Assembly: GCA_016209145.1 (NCBI GenBank)
Contig: JACQWT010000471.1
Span: 1-41,406, forward strand
DNA from: Deltaproteobacteria bacterium
Lineage (GTDB): Bacteria > Myxococcota_A > Polyangia > Polyangiales > Polyangiaceae
DNA length: 41,406 nt
Direction: 5' to 3'
The first letter of the stretch is position 1, and each line of letters opens with the position of its first letter. Both the position numbers and the translations under genes were made by a program. Shown here one piece after another: positions 40,450 through 41,406 of the stretch. A model generated the notes under the pieces. It was not told the DNA's origin. It did no database searches and saw only the letters and a program-made list of their open reading frames with translations.

Positions 40450-41265
40450 ATGGAGCTAGTGCCGACGGAATTGGTGCGTCGCCGGATGGAGTCGCTGCGC
40501 TTCGCCACCCGCGCCGCCGCGTTCGCCGCCACGACGGCCGGCATGCTCGGCGTGCTCGAGGCCGAGGCCCGACTGCGCGGTCCAGCCGACGCAGACGCCG
40601 TGACGAGCAAGTGGGCCGGCCGCTGGGGCCGGGCGCTACTCCGGATCTTCGGCATTCGCCTGCAAGCCGGCGGCCCCCACATCGAAAAAGGTCGCCGCTA
40701 CCCCGGCACAGGGCCGGACGGCATCGGCCGGCTCTTCGTCATGAACCACCGCTCGGGCATGGACATCCCCGTCACGCTGGCCAGCGTCGATGCGCGCGTG
40801 GTAAGCCGCGCCGATCTGGCGGGCTGGCCCCTGATCGGGCCGGCCGCGCGGCGCGCGGGCGCGCTGTTCGTCGACCGCGATTCCAAGCAGAGCTCGACCA
40901 AGGTGCTCTGGGAAATCAGCCGCAGCCTGCGCCACGGCCAAGCCGTGGCGCTCTACCCGGAGGGCACCTCCTTTCCGGACGACGAGGTGCGCCCCTTCCG
41001 CGCCGGCGCCTTCGTAGCCGCGCGCCGTAGCGGCGCGCCGGTCGTGCCGCTGGGCATCGCCTACGCCGATCCCCGCACGGCCTACTGGCACGAGAGCTTC
41101 CTCGGGCACGTGCGCCGCGTGGCGGCGATGCGCACGATCGAGGTCGCGCTGGAGGCGGGAGAGCCCATCCCGAGCCGTGGCCGGCGCGTGGAGGAGCTGT
41201 GCGAAGAGGTCCAGGCGGCGGTGCAGGCCCTGGTGCGCCGGGCGCGGGCGAGGCTACTCGCCTGA
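40450..41265 (+). CDS. plsC: 1-acyl-sn-glycerol-3-phosphate acyltransferase-like protein
   Basis: A 271-residue member of the PlsC family. It has the acyltransferase motif NHRSGMD (HX4D, residues about 98-104), the glycerophosphate-binding LFVDRD, YPEGTSFPDD near 178 and FRAGAF near 190, in the correct order. An N-terminal hydrophobic segment would bind the membrane. It transfers an acyl chain to lysophosphatidate in phospholipid synthesis. Start is ATG 40450, 6 bp after the stop of the broken alanyl-tRNA editing gene, so it depended on that transcript or its promoter. Acceptor specificity is not provable from sequence. Confidence 0.9.
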   Translation: MELVPTELVRRRMESLRFATRAAAFAATTAGMLGVLEAEARLRGPADADAVTSKWAGRWGRALLRIFGIRLQAGGPHIEKGRRYPGTGPDGIGRLFVMNHRSGMDIPVTLASVDARVVSRADLAGWPLIGPAARRAGALFVDRDSKQSSTKVLWEISRSLRHGQAVALYPEGTSFPDDEVRPFRAGAFVAARRSGAPVVPLGIAYADPRTAYWHESFLGHVRRVAAMRTIEVALEAGEPIPSRGRRVEELCEEVQAAVQALVRRARARLLA

Positions 41266-41267
41266 AT

Positions 41268-41406
41268 CGTATGCGTTCACGCATTGCGGCGCTAGCAACG
41301 ACGGCTCGCCGAGTCGGCCGCGATCGCGGGGCAGGGGTGACGCGCCCGAAGGGCGCGTCGGGACCCCAACCCCGTCCCGAAGGGACGGACTTACGTCCTC
41401 GGCCCG
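41268..41406 (+). repeat. 79-bp dispersed repeat, copy B, with a 60-bp palindromic insertion
   Basis: Bases 41268-41329 and 41390-41406 match the reverse complement of 30419-30497. Between them 60 extra bases (41330-41389) contain two hairpins with GAA loops, GACGCGCCC-GAA-GGGCGCGTC and GTCCC-GAA-GGGAC, separated by CCCCAACCCC. The repeat begins 3 bases after the plsC stop and runs off the window, so its full length is unknown. Confidence 0.85.

Overview
The window is GC-rich (roughly 70%) with densely packed genes. It holds an almost complete gene set for dissimilatory sulfate reduction inside a chromosome that otherwise looks like Myxococcota (Polyangia-like). The myxococcal signs are eukaryotic-type Ser/Thr kinases with C-terminal membrane anchors, secreted proteins with Gly/Ala- or Pro/Ala-rich linkers, and a secreted propeller with repeated VWG/AVG strands. 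I read it as an uncultured anaerobic myxococcotal (or related deltaproteobacterial) lineage. The taxonomic call is inference.

Sulfur region, 112-18563. On the minus strand one compact operon reads nuoE-like, nuoF-like, a HoxU-like/GcvH-like fusion, dsrA, dsrB, dsrD, dsrL. Divergently, after a 608-bp control region, the plus strand reads aprB, aprA and, after a terminator-like hairpin, a zinc-ribbon protein, a YkgJ-type cysteine-cluster protein, qmoA, qmoB, qmoC and sat, with several overlapping start/stop codons. Together they would activate sulfate to APS (Sat), reduce APS to sulfite (AprBA, fed from quinol by QmoABC) and reduce sulfite (DsrAB with DsrD and DsrL). The NADH-dehydrogenase-type module in the dsr operon suggests a soluble NAD(H) link to the sulfite step. 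dsrC, dsrMKJOP and dsrEFH are not in this window.

Middle region, 18581-30335. A small nucleotidyltransferase pair is followed by a ~700-bp gene-poor stretch. Next come a membrane pyrophosphatase with a one-base frameshift (it would use the PPi made by Sat), a secreted beta-barrel-like protein, a long acyl-CoA dehydrogenase, SecA, and a secreted propeller protein.

Right region, 30336-41406. It contains a frameshifted Ser/Thr kinase, a small ORF that is a uromodulin-type D8C domain, and a four-gene minus-strand unit (pentapeptide-repeat protein, glycosidase-like lipoprotein, nitronate monooxygenase-like protein, membrane pseudokinase). It ends with an alanyl-tRNA editing gene broken by a 113-bp mobile element and a PlsC-type acyltransferase.

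Repeats. A 113-bp element with terminal inverted repeats and CTAG target duplications occurs at both ends of the window in opposite orientation, at 1-111 (clipped by the window edge) and 39297-39409. A second 79-bp dispersed repeat lies at 30419-30497 and, inverted and carrying a 60-bp palindromic insertion, at 41268-41406. Both window edges fall inside repeats, which suggests assembly break points.
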